A stretch of DNA of 64,000 bases from Blattamonas nauphoetae (taxonomy: Eukaryota; Preaxostyla; Oxymonadida): positions 124,001 to 188,000 of the forward strand of contig JARBJD010000076.1 of the NCBI GenBank assembly GCA_033064195.1, in the 5' to 3' direction. The notes under the pieces were generated by a model. That model worked only from the letters and a program-made list of their open reading frames with translations, was not told where the DNA came from and did not search any database. The position numbers and the translations under genes were made by a program. This document shows, in pieces, positions 44,585-55,930 of this stretch; position 1 is the stretch's first letter; every line of letters begins with the position of its first letter.

Positions 44585-45419
44585 AAAAACTGATTTCGCT
44601 TCAATCCCCTTGTCCTTGAGATTCTTCCCCTCCGGCCGGTTTTTTTCCCCTCCCACCGAGTTTTTCCCCTCCCACCGTGTTTTTCCCCTCTCACCGAGTT
44701 TTTCCCCTCTGACTTAGTTTTTCCCCTCCCATCGAGATTTTCCCCTCTCACCGACTTTTTCCCCTCACAATTGAGGTACCCATGAACGATCAGCAATTCG
44801 TAATATGACAAACACCCTCCAAGTGAATCACTTTCAGGTGATCGGAGACTTTTAGGAAAACTGGAAGATTCCCATCTCTGCCGAGGAATCTCAGAAGGAT
44901 TTCTTAACCAAACAACAGTTGACAGATCTTTGCTTCGTCGTCTATTCAATGGATGAAAACGGAAAACAAAACAGACATGTGTATCATTTCATCTCAACAA
45001 TCCTTAACCCTAATTCTGCATTCGTCTGCGAGGCGATGAACGACTTGTTGGGAAAAAGCATCTTTGATCATGCCCAACATATCTTTATCTCGTCCGGTTG
45101 TGGACCCCTTGTACAAAATACGCACGTTCAGTACTTCCTACTCTCGGACAACCAACTCTGAATCCGTCCACAACTACATCGATCATTCATTCTTTTGAAC
45201 ACCACGGAAAATCAATTTTCGACGCAGAATTCGGACATATGACCAGAGCAATCAGACTTCATCCACCACACAATCCAATCGATACATGTGACGGTTTTGT
45301 TGCACATTTTCGAAACACAAAGCCGAGCAGTTATGAAAGATGGACTTCTTTACGCAAGCTCATCAGCGACGATCCCACGAGAAAACTGGATGCAAAGTAC
45401 TATCAGAATGGTGTAGGTC

Positions 45420-45890
45420 ATGAAAGAGATTTCCGCGGCGTTCCAATCGGTAGTCTCAAGGACTCCAAAACCGACTACCGGGCAGCAAATCGACATTCTC
45501 AGTCCGACAGACAGGGATGATGGAATTGAGGGAGGATTGGAAGGCACAGAACCGCATGGGGAGTTTGGAATGGTAGAGATGACGAGAGAGGGAATTCGAT
45601 TCGAGTTAAAGTCGACGGCGAAGGAGAAGGAGGGACTGAGGGAGACGATCACGGAGGAATTGAGAGAAGGGAGTTAAAGGGAGGTTCACAATTCAGCAGT
45701 ACAGTGTTGGAACACGACATTCGTAATTGGAAATAAAGACGGGACGTGGTGGAGAATTCTGGACTGGGGAAGAGTAAACCAGCACGTAATCCAGACTTCA
45801 ATCAATATTGATACGGTTCCTACAATCGCAAACCGCACCGACAAAGTCAAACTGACACGTTTTACAGATGAAACGCACATTTTGAACCCA
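45420..45890 (+). mobile_element. Retroelement reverse-transcriptase fragment
   Basis: A short stretch resembles the start of a Ty3/DIRS-type reverse transcriptase (the region around DGTWWRILDWGRVNQ). It is a broken old fragment next to the decayed DDE copy. No terminal repeats are identified. Confidence 0.5.
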
Positions 45891-46302
45891 TAGTTTCTCG
45901 ACAAAAAGGAATGAGAAAAACCGTGTTGCTTTTTTTGAGCAGCTTTTGTCGAGATCTTTACTAGAACACTGCATTTTATTTGATTCAAAACGTTTTTTGT
46001 TCGATGTTCCGTGTGAATCAAATACTTAATGATGGTATCACCAATTAGTTCCATGTCATCAATTCGTGCTTTTTTTCTGGAAAACCTAATATTGGTCACT
46101 TCTAGAAGAGAGACGAACAACACAAGTACGTCCAATCAAAAGTCAGGAATCCACCTCACCCTGAAAACGAAAATGGAGCAAGTCGAGACTCGAAAAATCT
46201 ATGCTTTTACGCAATCCATCTCACAATTCATTGTATTGTTTCAGCTAAAATCAGTTTTTCACGAAAGAGAATCCGCAGAAAAATAACATCAAAACATTAT
46301 AT

Positions 46303-46895
46303 ATGTGTCATTAACCCGGTCCGTGTCACCAACCCGGAACATGGGGTTGAAATAAACCGTTTTGGTCAAACTAAGAAAAAAATAAAATTTGAGAATTTTC
46401 TATCGAGGCGAATCGGAGAAAACCTCAAAATACTGTATACAGCAGGAACACATAGTTTTTTCAAACTTTTTCAGCTCGAATCTCCACAACCAGATATCCG
46501 TTTTAAACCAAATAAAAAGCATTTTTATCGTGAATATATCGAAAAAAGACTCGACAAAAAAATAAAAATTGTTTTCCCAAAAAAATTTTGGTCGAGAAAA
46601 ATGACGTTTTTTCACAACTTTCCAAATACCCAACATTTTTTTTCAAAATTTTTTCAAAAAAAACTTTTCTCGAAAAAACCGTTTCTGTGGAAAATTTCAT
46701 CAAAATTGGTCCACAGGTTGTGGAGATATGATTTGGACACACTACCAAAAGGGCTTTAAACGAGGTTTTTCGAGGTTTTCTCTGATTCGCCAAGATAGAA
46801 AATTTTAAAAAATTCATTTTTTTCTTTGTTTGACCAATATGGTTTATTTCAACCCCATGTTCCGGGTTGGTGACAGATTCGGGTTAATGACACAT
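46303..46895. mobile_element. Foldback MITE with long imperfect inverted repeats
   Basis: The left end ATGTGTCATTAACCCG and the inverted right end are identical. The inverted match continues past CACCAACCCGGAACATGGGG and GTTGAAATAAACC for about 55 bp with small differences. An internal stretch (TCTATCGAGGCGAATC near 46,400; GATTCGCCAAGATAGA near 46,785) is also inverted. It is 593 bp and non-coding. I cannot settle the target duplication. Confidence 0.7.
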
Positions 46896-46969
46896 CTATT
46901 AAATGAGAAACATCCAGTTGCTGTCCAAGTAGTTTCGCGGAAGAAATTCTCTCAAACCGCTTCCAGTTT

Positions 46970-47400
46970 TCACTGGATGTCATCATACGACAGCAACAAA
47001 AAGACCTCATGACGAGCAAGGATACAGCTGGCGAAGAGTGAAAACAAATTCTACATCCTCCCATCCATCAAAACAAAATCGATTGTGTCCTCTTGAGAAA
47101 GAAACGTCAAAAACAACTGAAATGATGAGATGAAAACGATTTTCTCAATTTATTTGCAGGAGAAGAAAGTTGGATTTATCATGATGATGCAACTGGTTAG
47201 CTTCTGATACACAAAAATTAGGATGGCATTCCTGAAATCCCATCGAAAACCCACAACAGACAAAAGTTCTTTATCACAATCTACTTTGGAGTCCTTTAAA
47301 CACCAATACTGGATATACTGTCCCAAAATGCAACGATGAACGCGGTTTACCGTCGAGATCGAACCTTCACCAACCACTCTCAATACAAAGAGCTTTTCTC
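46970..47400 (+). pseudogene. Possible Tc1/mariner transposase remnant
   Basis: A frame near 47,160 reads EESWIYHDDATG, resembling the segment around the first catalytic residue of mariner-like transposases (ESWVYHYN-type). A later stretch contains the conceptually similar ESFKHQYWIYCP. The rest is too degraded to assign. Confidence 0.3.
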
Positions 47401-49550
47401 CTGATCTTCTTAGTAGTATGAAAGATGAAAATCGATACCTACCGATAGCGCAATTCGTATGGAATCATCCTTCTTTGCTAACTGTTCGGATATCTGCAGT
47501 TGAGGATCGGGTAATAACCTTGCGTCGACCACAGTTGCATCCCCCAGACAAGAAGAAGAATGGAAAGAACCGACAGTCCCGCGTTGGATCGAAGAAGCGA
47601 GGTTCAACAGAGGCCGAAGTTGTAGAATCCAGAATAAAAGCGAAGGAGCGGAAGAAACATTGACTCCGGACGTCATCCAGCCCCAGAAAGACAACCACTC
47701 TACGTGTCCTCCTCCCCTTGTTCATTTCTGGAGTGAACTACCTTAGACAGATCTGACTACTGCTACAGTCGCCATCACATGATTTCGCGATTGTGTCACA
47801 CAATATTAGCCTTTTCTTTTCCCTTTATTCTCTTTTTGTCACCACTTCATGTCGATCCAGCTATTCGACATTCCTCCTTTTTTCCAGGAAAACGGGACAC
47901 GTGATCTGACCCAGAAAGTTGAGAACCGCTGGACAAAACAAATGAGAATGTTTTCTGTGAAATGGGATAAATAAATCTTAAATTGAGAGCAGGTATCGAT
48001 TCAGAAATGAAGGAAAACAGTGAAGAACAGGTGTGGAGTTGAAAATGAACGAATCAAAACCCCCACAAAAAGGACTTGAAAATACCATCGAATGGTTCCT
48101 TGTATACTCTCAAAAAAAGTCTGTCCTTCTCTTTCCATTCTCTTTTCCCCTTTTGTTGACTCAAGCAAGATGAAAACCAAAACCACATGTGAAGAAAGAG
48201 ATCCTTCCTCAAAAGATGGCTGGTTGGTCTGTCGTACCCCTTGCAAGATGAATCCTCAAAGGTTAAACCACGATTCTGAGCTTCTTGAAATCGTGGCAGA
48301 AGTAATCAGGACTTCAATGAGAAGGACAGAGGACATACATTCGTTGAACAAATCCGCCAGTGGATTCCGTGATAGATACCAATATCGAAGGTAATCACTT
48401 CAAAACACCAAACAGAAACTAATCAAACACTCATTACGGTTTGATAGTCAAACAATCATGATCACCAATGAACTTGTTTCCACCATGTCTAGATCTATTG
48501 ACAACAGAGAATTTCTGGCTTCAAAATGAAAGAGAACCTGAAAAAAACTCATATTGAAACAGTTGACAAACCGAGACTTGTCAGTAGAAGCATATGGTAG
48601 CAGGATCCACTCATCCAATTAGATCTTCACTCTTGACGCTGATAATGATCATTGATTGAATTCTTGTCAATAATGGATCCTCGACTCATTGTTGATAATG
48701 AGGAACACTTGGTGGGCATTGGAGATTAACCCATTCTCTTTTTCATTTTCACTTCACGCAAGATCAACCACTTTTTCGGGTTTGTCGAATACTAGCAGAT
48801 GTAGAGCAAAGGATAATAAAGAAAAAGTATGTGAAATGAAAGAGTGTAATTTCGTCCTTGATCCGCGAACCCACGTGACAGCGACTGTACTTGTGGAAGA
48901 ACTACTTCTTGGACTCTTCCTTCGCTATTGGCACTATCCAATTTTCTATAAAATCTGCTATCATTCGGAATTGGTTACCTTTCATTATCTCCAGTGTCCC
49001 TGAGCCTCATGACGATGTAAGTCTAAGCGGTGTTGATGAAAACAAAGAGAAAAAATCAAGCCAAAGGTGATGAACAATACCTGATCTCCCAAACAATACA
49101 CATATCCACCAAGATAACGATTCTCCCAAAAAATTCATAAAACCTAGAACAGAGCGAGTGATCCTCAGAAATGTACCTCATGTGATTGACAGTTACCTAA
49201 AAACCATCTGTCATTAACAGAAAGTCAAATAGAAGCGGGGCCTTGGCTCGGTCCAACGTTTTTCACTTGATAGTCTTGTTCTTGAAAGGGATGAATGGAG
49301 AAAAAAAGAAAGAGGTGAAAAAAGTTGTTGGAAAATCGAAAGATTTTGTTGAATAGCGATAGACAGTTGGTCATGGAACACTCGCCCATATCCATGGTCA
49401 AAAAAAGATCAACGTTTTCAAAAAAGTGTCACTATTGTCGAAGTAAACATTAAGTCACGACGTCATCACCGCCGTTTTGTTCCAATTCTCCTGAAGAAGG
49501 ATCCTTCTTCTCTCTTCTCATTCCAGCAACACGGGCGCAGCTCGAATCAA
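47401..49550. other. No gene or element supported
   Basis: Short frames only. The longest (48,092-48,394, 100 residues) has no motif. I see no terminal repeats. Confidence 0.35.
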
Positions 49551-49808
49551 ATGATCAAGGAATACAGGTTGAAAACAGCGGACCACTCCTACCAGAAACA
49601 AACGTCACCAGAGCTGACCCGGCAAGAAAGTAGTTCGGAAGACAAGGAGGAACCGGAGCAGCCATTTTTTTCTATCCTTCCACTACCTAGTCCAGCTCCA
49701 CAGGAAGCAAGTCAGCCCAGAAATCAAGAAGAAAGTTCGCAAGCCCCAACAACAAGTGCCGTAGTCGGAACAGAGAGCGGACAACCAAGGCCGGGAAAGG
49801 TGCTGTAG
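49551..49808 (+). CDS. Short acidic ORF, uncharacterised
   Basis: ATG 49,551 opens 85 residues rich in Glu, Ser, Pro and Gln (SSEDKEEPEQPFF). Another frame just downstream (about 49,800-49,860) holds closely spaced Cys/His residues. It may belong to the old retroelement sequence nearby; I cannot assign it. Confidence 0.2.
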   Translation: MIKEYRLKTADHSYQKQTSPELTRQESSSEDKEEPEQPFFSILPLPSPAPQEASQPRNQEESSQAPTTSAVVGTESGQPRPGKVL

Positions 49809-50099
49809 ATTCTGCTACGGGTTTTTCAGCAGATTCTACGGAGTCAACAGGCACGAGAAAACCTGCTGGCACAACCCGAACTCCAAGTACGTACAAGCCC
49901 AGAAAAGCCAAAAAACCACGAAATCACCATGAACTAATCAAGGACGATGACTCTCTCTTCCTAAACTTTTTTCCTTTTCTTCCCATCTCTCCCATCATCA
50001 TGTCGATCTACATGTTTTTTTTTAAAATGAACACGGAGAGCTTGATGGAAAGAAAGTGGTCGAGGTGATCTCTTCAAAAAAGTGACGTTGTTGTTTTTC

Positions 50100-50665
50100 G
50101 GTCATCTTAACACAACGAAAAAGCATGTAAAAAACTTTAATTCAACCAATAAAACAAAATCCACAAAAAATGGTGTTTCAACTATCAAATATTCAAAAAA
50201 GTATGGCAATAATATCAAAGCTCCTCCTCCACCATGTTTGCAACCGTCACAAAACCCTTCCATCTTGAAGTGCTCTTGAGCCACTGCGCAATTGACCTGC
50301 CTGTAGTCCAAGATCCTCCTCCATGACCCGTCTCCTTTTTGAATCACGAAGGTGGGGTTCCAACATCAGATGTCCTCCACTGTCACCTCCTTGATCACTC
50401 CACCCTCGAGCTCCTCTTTGATGGCCCCCTCCAAGCCCTCCTCTTCTCTCATGGAGAGACGCAACTCGAACGGTTGAGTGAAGAACATTGGAGCAACGCC
50501 GTCTGACCAATCGATCTTGATTCCCTGCCGAATCACAGCCCCGAGACCATAGTCCACCCACTCTCGCCAAAAATGACTGGCCCTCCCTTCTCGATCCGCA
50601 ATACCCTCTTCCATGTTTTCCAGTCCGCCATCGGGTCCCCGATGAGGATTAATTGGCCATTCCAC
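50100..50665 (-). mobile_element. Retroelement reverse-transcriptase fragment (DIRS/Ty3-like)
   Basis: The minus strand carries the reverse-transcriptase N-terminal region (GDGSWRRILDYRQVN, HFKMEGF) and a preceding segment (WSDGVAPMFFTQPFELRL) in the style of DIRS-type elements. It is a broken fragment with no terminal repeats seen. It is related to, but distinct from, the fragment at 45,420-45,890. Confidence 0.6.
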
Positions 50666-51249
50666 ATCCCTGTGATGATCGAAGTTCTGAAAGGCAACTG
50701 GTGTACAGTGACTCCCAGACTTGTGAAAAGACTAATCGAGCAATTGGTAACTTTCTATCGCTAATTACCACCTCATGACGATATTCTTGCGATTGCTTCT
50801 TCCTTTGAACGGTTTCACCTCAATTTTATCCAAATCGTGATTCTTCGACGAAACATGAAAAATGGGGGAGATCGGCTTTCAAAAGTAAAAACCAAGAGGA
50901 TTCACCTTCAAACCGTGTCTCCAACAAAGAGGGTGCGGTGAGCTTGAATGTTTTTGACACAACATTTTGCCACCAACTCAGGATCAAGCTTCTTCGGTAG
51001 GAGTGATCGACCCTTACATTGAATTCTGGTTCACTTCAACTCAATTACCACTTACTTCTATCACTTGTGACAAATTTTTGGGTGCAATTACAAAACAAAC
51101 TATCGATCAAAGAAGTTATGATGTGATTTGTGAGAATTGGCCAATTAGATCGCACCTTAAAATTGGACTTCTCACAAGTCTGGTGACTCCTGATTTCTAA
51201 ATCACAATGAGGAAGGGTAGAATCATGTAACTTTGTGAGATGAATAGAG

Positions 51250-54200
51250 TCATTCTGAAGAGTCTTCACCATCGTTTTCGTGGTCCGAGTTTGAGTCAAT
51301 TCGAGTCAACCGACCAAATCCCTTTTTCTTTCTCTTCTGAGTAGTCCTTCTCCCCGGGGCAGCAGCTAAAAAAGCTTCCACGTCAGCAATTTTCGAGTTG
51401 TCCGCGAAGACTTCAGGGATGAAAGAGTCTTGGATTGGTTGTTTTGAGCAATCTCTCAAGATTCCCCCTCGTCCAAAAGCTTGCTTCACAGTCTCATTGC
51501 AGCACGTCTTGTTGATTGCAGACTCAGATAGGAAAATGAGATATTCCATTGTATCGTAGTGCTCTCCACCACACTATACTTGAAAATTCTTCTGAGATAC
51601 CGTAAAAACGCCCAAATCTAGTACTTGAAGAATGTGTGTTGTGCGTTCCACATCCATTCGCCATGAGGAGCGCATTCTGTCGAGGACGATAGATGTCCTC
51701 TCGAATGGATGTGACAAACGGAACAAATACTCTGTCAATCCAGTCCACCATGAGTTCTGTGTTCATCCCTCCAGATTTCGAAAGTGTGACGTTTTTTTTA
51801 ACAAGTCACAACATGGGTGTGATCAGAATGACTTCCAAAAAACCCGTTCCAATGAAAACAATGCAGTGGAGAGCTCGCCAGGTCGTGAACCGTACAACTG
51901 AACTCGATTCAAAACACCCAGAGTCTCTCCTTATGTTTGTTGTTCAACATTCGAAACTTGGAAAGCTTGTGGAGGACAGAATACGCAAGAATCATCACGG
52001 TATGCCTTTTCACCTCTAATCCTCATCAAATATCCCTTCAGAGAGATTCGATCTTATTATGACTCAGTTGGCGAAAGCGTACGCTTCAATGAACAAACAC
52101 AGCAAAGTTCTACTGCGTACAGCCTTAGTCCATGTTCTATCATTCAAAGACTTTACACAGTACCGATTTGGGATCGATCGGAATACACTCCGTCAGCCAT
52201 ATCGGAACAAACAAGCAGGAGCATACCCGTCAGATCGTCCTTCATCAAACCTTCACAGACTCAACTCAATCACATTGGAGACAAAGCTGCTAGTTTGGGA
52301 TTTTTTGCACCGCAATTCTACTGAATCATGTACTAGTCAGAGAAAGAGACCAAGAGAAGTTTTTGTTTTAGATAAAGTGACCCACCAGGAATCGAGGGTT
52401 GATCAGCCCGACATATCACGATCACAGAATAACCCTTTCCAATGGAAATGGACAACGAGAATACTCAACGACTCCAAAACAAACTTATTCAGACGTTTCA
52501 AAGATGATCATCCTACAACAAATCTGTCAAAATCATCATTCGAGAAGTTTTGCAAGCATTTGAGCCGTCCAAAGCGAAGAACCGATTGTTGTAACAGATG
52601 TGCAAGATTAGACGAGGGTACGAAGCAGATTCAAGCGTTGAGAGGACAAGGAAATGAGCCTGATCAGACATTACTCGAAGAGATGAGAATTCTGACACTC
52701 CACAAAGACCATGCTCGTAGAACGAGAGATGCATTCCATCACAAAATGAGTGTGCTTGATCCTCAAGAAGGGATACTTGTGTTCGACTTCAAAGAAAATT
52801 GGAGATTATGTATCACCGATCAACAAAATTCGAAAGATTACTATCACAAGCAGCAAATTACACACTTGGAATTCACGCTGATCACCAAACAAATCAATTC
52901 CACACCCACATATCGCTATTTTCATTTCCTCTCGAAATTCCTTAATCACGACGGTCCTTTCGTGATTCATTGTTTTCGTGATCTCCTTCTTTTCTCTGAA
53001 CTTAGACAACTCACTAAACTCCGTCTCTGGTCTGACACGGGCCCACACTTTCGATGTGGAACCTTCATCAATTTTGTTCTTCGTGGAATCAGAGCATACA
53101 TTCCATCATGTGTGGCATCAATGTCTTTTTTCAGTGAAGGACACGGCAAAAACGTTTGTGACGGTTCATTTGGGAGATTAGCCGGTTGCCTCAGATGGAA
53201 TCCGATCGACCAAAAAAATCGAACTGTCACGGATTTAATCCAGCATTTTCGAAATCAGATATCACTTAACCATCAATCCAACACTCATTCATTCCACGAA
53301 ACGACATTAAACAGTGAGGAAACATTTGATCACTACACAATTCCTCGGATCAAAGATTCTCTCCATTTTTGCGAATACAACGGAATCTGCTACGCTGCTC
53401 CTTTTCTCTCAATTCCATTCAACAAATGGCAGCCCAGTACTCTGATCCATTCGAAGAAGGCAGCTCCTCGCATATTAAAATCATTTCCCGAACAGAAGCC
53501 AGTAGACGAACTACCTGTCAAGAAAGAGACGACTAATCGGATTGATTGGCGAGAGAACATGCTTCGTGGAGGCTCTCTATTGGGACTCTATCTTGATAAT
53601 CGTCACACATCAGAAGAAAAGTCGAAGAATTGTATGACTACAAGGAATCCACCCATTCAATTGCCGAAAGTTAGATTGACTGATGATTCAGACTATTTCG
53701 AACGACTTAAACCAACATGTTCAATCACAAAACGTCTCCCTTCTCAAAGAGTCTTATTCAAGCTCCAAAAGGAAAATCCACCAAAAGACAGGGTCTGACC
53801 AACTATTCTCATTGTGCCGCCACTTTTTTGTTGCGTAAGAATTAATCCACTCCACTGATTTGTATTTTTCTCCAATTGCTTTCAATCACTTTCAGGCGAT
53901 TGTGACTTGGAAAAGAAAACAGCCCAAGTCCATATTGAAAGTCCACGCCCAGCACGAGTCCTTCGTTTTTGGGTTGTTCTTCACTGAATGGTGGTTGGAT
54001 TGCATAGGAGGGGATAATGAGGCTATAGTCGAGTGAGATACATGCGAGAAGGGTGAAACGTTTCTCAGATCTGTCCACAGCCAGTCGAAGGTCGTTGTCC
54101 GAAATGTCTGCTGGAACGATAAGGCAATCCGGAATTCCTTTTAATGATCTTTCAAGAATTTCTGCATACTTCAGGATGTCGGATCCCTTTATTCTCATTC

Positions 54201-54483
54201 TTGCCTCCTATCGTGGGTGCCTTTTGACCATTTTCAATTCGTTGTGTCGAGACAGGAAACCTTCGTACCAACTATTGCCAATAGGTTTCCACTGAAGCTT
54301 AGATTCAGCACTGTTGATTTCAGTTGGTGTGAAGACCAGCCTTCTTTGCCATCGAACCAGGACAGCATCGACAAGTTCCATCTCCTGTTTCCAAGTCAGT
54401 GACATCGATTCATTGCCTGTTGGTTGTCTCATTCCATCATCATTTCGGAGTTGTGAGACTAATCCTTGTAAACACATCATCAA
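51250..54483 (-). pseudogene. Second pogo-like transposase, split by the DDE gene
   Basis: The N-terminal part on the minus strand (54,483-54,208) has IGNSWYEGFLSRHNELKM, the CENP-B-type helix-turn-helix of pogo proteins. It continues at 54,198-53,842 after an in-frame stop. A C-terminal part follows at 51,766-51,524 (NTELMVDWIDRVFVPFV, then NGCGTHNTH where DGCxSH is expected) and 51,549-51,250 (basic tail). Order and strand are consistent, and the plus-strand DDE gene (51,813-53,798) lies between the halves. I infer insertion of the DDE element into this pogo copy. Confidence 0.6.
51813..53798 (+). CDS. Unclassified DDE-type transposase, one intron (copy 1)
   Basis: ATG 51,813 begins MGVIRMTSKKPVPMK. 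A 42-nt intron (52,000-52,041, GTATGC ... CCCTTCAG) restores one frame to TGA at 53,796, giving about 647 residues. A Cys cluster (CCNRCARLDEG, near residue 247) may bind zinc. The probable catalytic core is VFDFKENW (Asp near 311), LWSDTGPHFRC (Asp near 394) and FFSEGHGKNVCDGSFG (Glu near 428, with HGK and a following Asp), so 33 residues separate the second Asp and the Glu. The pattern SDxGPHF then HGKxxxD is transposase-like, but I cannot assign a superfamily. No terminal repeats were found. Copy 2 shares the same motifs. Confidence 0.65.
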
Positions 54484-55170
54484 ATCAGCAAGTGGTTGAG
54501 GTTAGATCGGTGGCACTCTTCCCCTTTTCTCCAGGTCAACCAAAAAGCAAATTACCGCTGATACAGATGAGAATTTTTTTTTCTAGAGATTTCTTCAACA
54601 AAACTGAACGACTGGGACATCGTGCCGTTCATGTCCACGAACTTCTTGGAACCTTCGATCGCGGTCGAGATAGGATCGTCACGAAGCATGATAGTCGATT
54701 GGTTCACGTGGAAGAAACAGATTCTGAATGACGTGACTTGTCATTTCATTACACATTTACAGGAATTAGGAGTCACTGCAATAATACGCAGAGCTGGTGG
54801 GCCCTCTCTCCACCGCTCCTCCGGAGGAAGGAGACAATCCCAGACAGACGAATCTTGTCGCCCAGCAAGATCTATGTGTTTTGCGAAGATTCTTACCATG
54901 TGAAATAACATGTTGGCGTAAGGTGTGAAATCCCCGGGTGCCTTGAACCCCCTAAACTTGGAGAGGACCTCGTTCTCGTCGTATTTCCGTTCGCTTAGAA
55001 AGCGCACGAACTCCAGTAGTACAAGTAGTATCGAAAACGAGTACCGATATCTCCGAGGTTCACCATTTGTCCGGAATAATTCTTACATTTTTCGATCAAA
55101 TATACTCGAAAAATGGATTGAAGTCTATGCATTGATAAATCAATCGGCACAATCATTTGGTGGTTGTTTC
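54484..55170. other. Unassigned sequence with a minus-strand ORF
   Basis: The frame 55,007-54,741 (minus, 88 residues, KYDENEVLSKFRGFKAPGDF) has protein-like composition but no recognised family. It may be the 5' part of the adjacent pogo-like element. Confidence 0.25.
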
Positions 55171-55178
55171 CAATGACT

Positions 55179-55543
55179 ATTGCTGTCAATGTGTCAATGG
55201 GTTAATCGGCATTTTTATTTTATTGACAAATCCACAGGTCCACTGGTCCACAAGTCCACCGACTACTTAGGAAGGAATGCGGAGATTTGTAAAAGAACTA
55301 TTCTTCATGCTCACAGCTGGTATATTACATTTATCAGTATTGTTTATGTGGACTTTTTACTTTTGATGCCACAATTTTCTTCATATTTTCCATTGACAGT
55401 TGACATTTATAAGAATAAAGGATATTGATAGATATTCCATGTGCAGTACGCTCCGTGGACATGTGGACCTGTGGACCCGTGGATTTATAAACAAAATAAA
55501 ATCAGGGAATTACCCATTGACACATTGACAGCAATAGCAATAG
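55179..55543. repeat. Inverted repeat pair with GTCCAC motifs
   Basis: CTATTGCTGTCAATGTGTCA is followed about 50 bp later by CCACAGGTCCAC-type repeats on the left (55,179-55,265). The same block lies inverted on the right (about 55,455-55,543). It is probably a foldback element; no coding sequence. Confidence 0.65.
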
Positions 55544-55817
55544 TGAAGACCTATTGTTTCCTTCTGCCAATTGATGTGTCAATGAATCGACATGTCCACC
55601 AGTCCACGGTGCAGGGGCACACTCAGAATGCACCAGAATGACGTGCACTACCTCCCCATGCATCCAGACCATCCGTGGATTGTTTTGGTCAAATTTGATT
55701 TTTTCACTTTTTTTCACTCAAATTTCAGGTAAATAAAAAAAAATGAATGTTTCAAAGTTAACCTTAATTTTTGCGATCATCCAAAACTTTCGGCAAAATT
55801 TCAAAACGTTCACAACA

Positions 55818-55915
55818 AAAATTCAAAAATTCAAAAATTCAAAAATTCAAAAATTCAAAAATTCAAAAATTCAAATTTCAAAAATTCAAAATTCAAAAAG
55901 TCAAAATTTCCAAAA
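55818..55915. repeat. AT-rich octamer tandem repeat
   Basis: The octamer ATTCAAAA is repeated about ten times, degenerating toward the right end. Confidence 0.85.
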
Positions 55916-55930
55916 AAGTTGAAGTATGAA

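Larger units (their letters stand above)
36404..44790. mobile_element. MULE-like element with long terminal inverted repeats
   Basis: The element is 36,413-44,781. The 9-bp direct repeat ATGAACGAT flanks it exactly (36,404-36,412; 44,782-44,790). Its ends begin GGGTGGCTCAATTGTGAGGG and GGGTACCTCAATTGTGAGGG. The terminal inverted repeats are about 460 bp: 36,413-36,879 on the left, and 44,781-44,583 plus 42,275-42,003 on the right, split by a pogo element. A 9-bp duplication and terminal repeats of several hundred bases are the Mutator-like signature. No MULE transposase is seen inside, so the element is non-autonomous and may be a Pack-MULE. Confidence 0.85.
34497..45520 (+). pseudogene. Decayed, split copy of the unclassified DDE transposase (copy 2)
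   Basis: Pieces at 34,497-34,757, 34,761-35,100, 36,076-36,412 and 44,791-45,350 align in order with the copy-1 protein (51,813-53,798). Matching pairs include SEEAVLFKQLILHHSSESC with TLETKLLVWDFLHRNSTESC, and ENWKIPI/KQQLTDLCF with ENWRLCI/KQQITHLEF. EHHGKSIFDAEFG likewise matches SEGHGKNVCDGSFG. A Tc1-like element separates the second and third pieces. The MULE separates the third and fourth, exactly at its 9-bp duplication, where the frame is continuous across the empty site. Stops, and loss of the second Asp (SSGCGP in place of SDTGP), show it is dead. Confidence 0.75.

Noticed and set aside
36413-44781. CRISPR-like array for the GGGG tandem repeats
   Set aside because: Units are directly adjacent with no unique spacers, and the sequence is eukaryotic.
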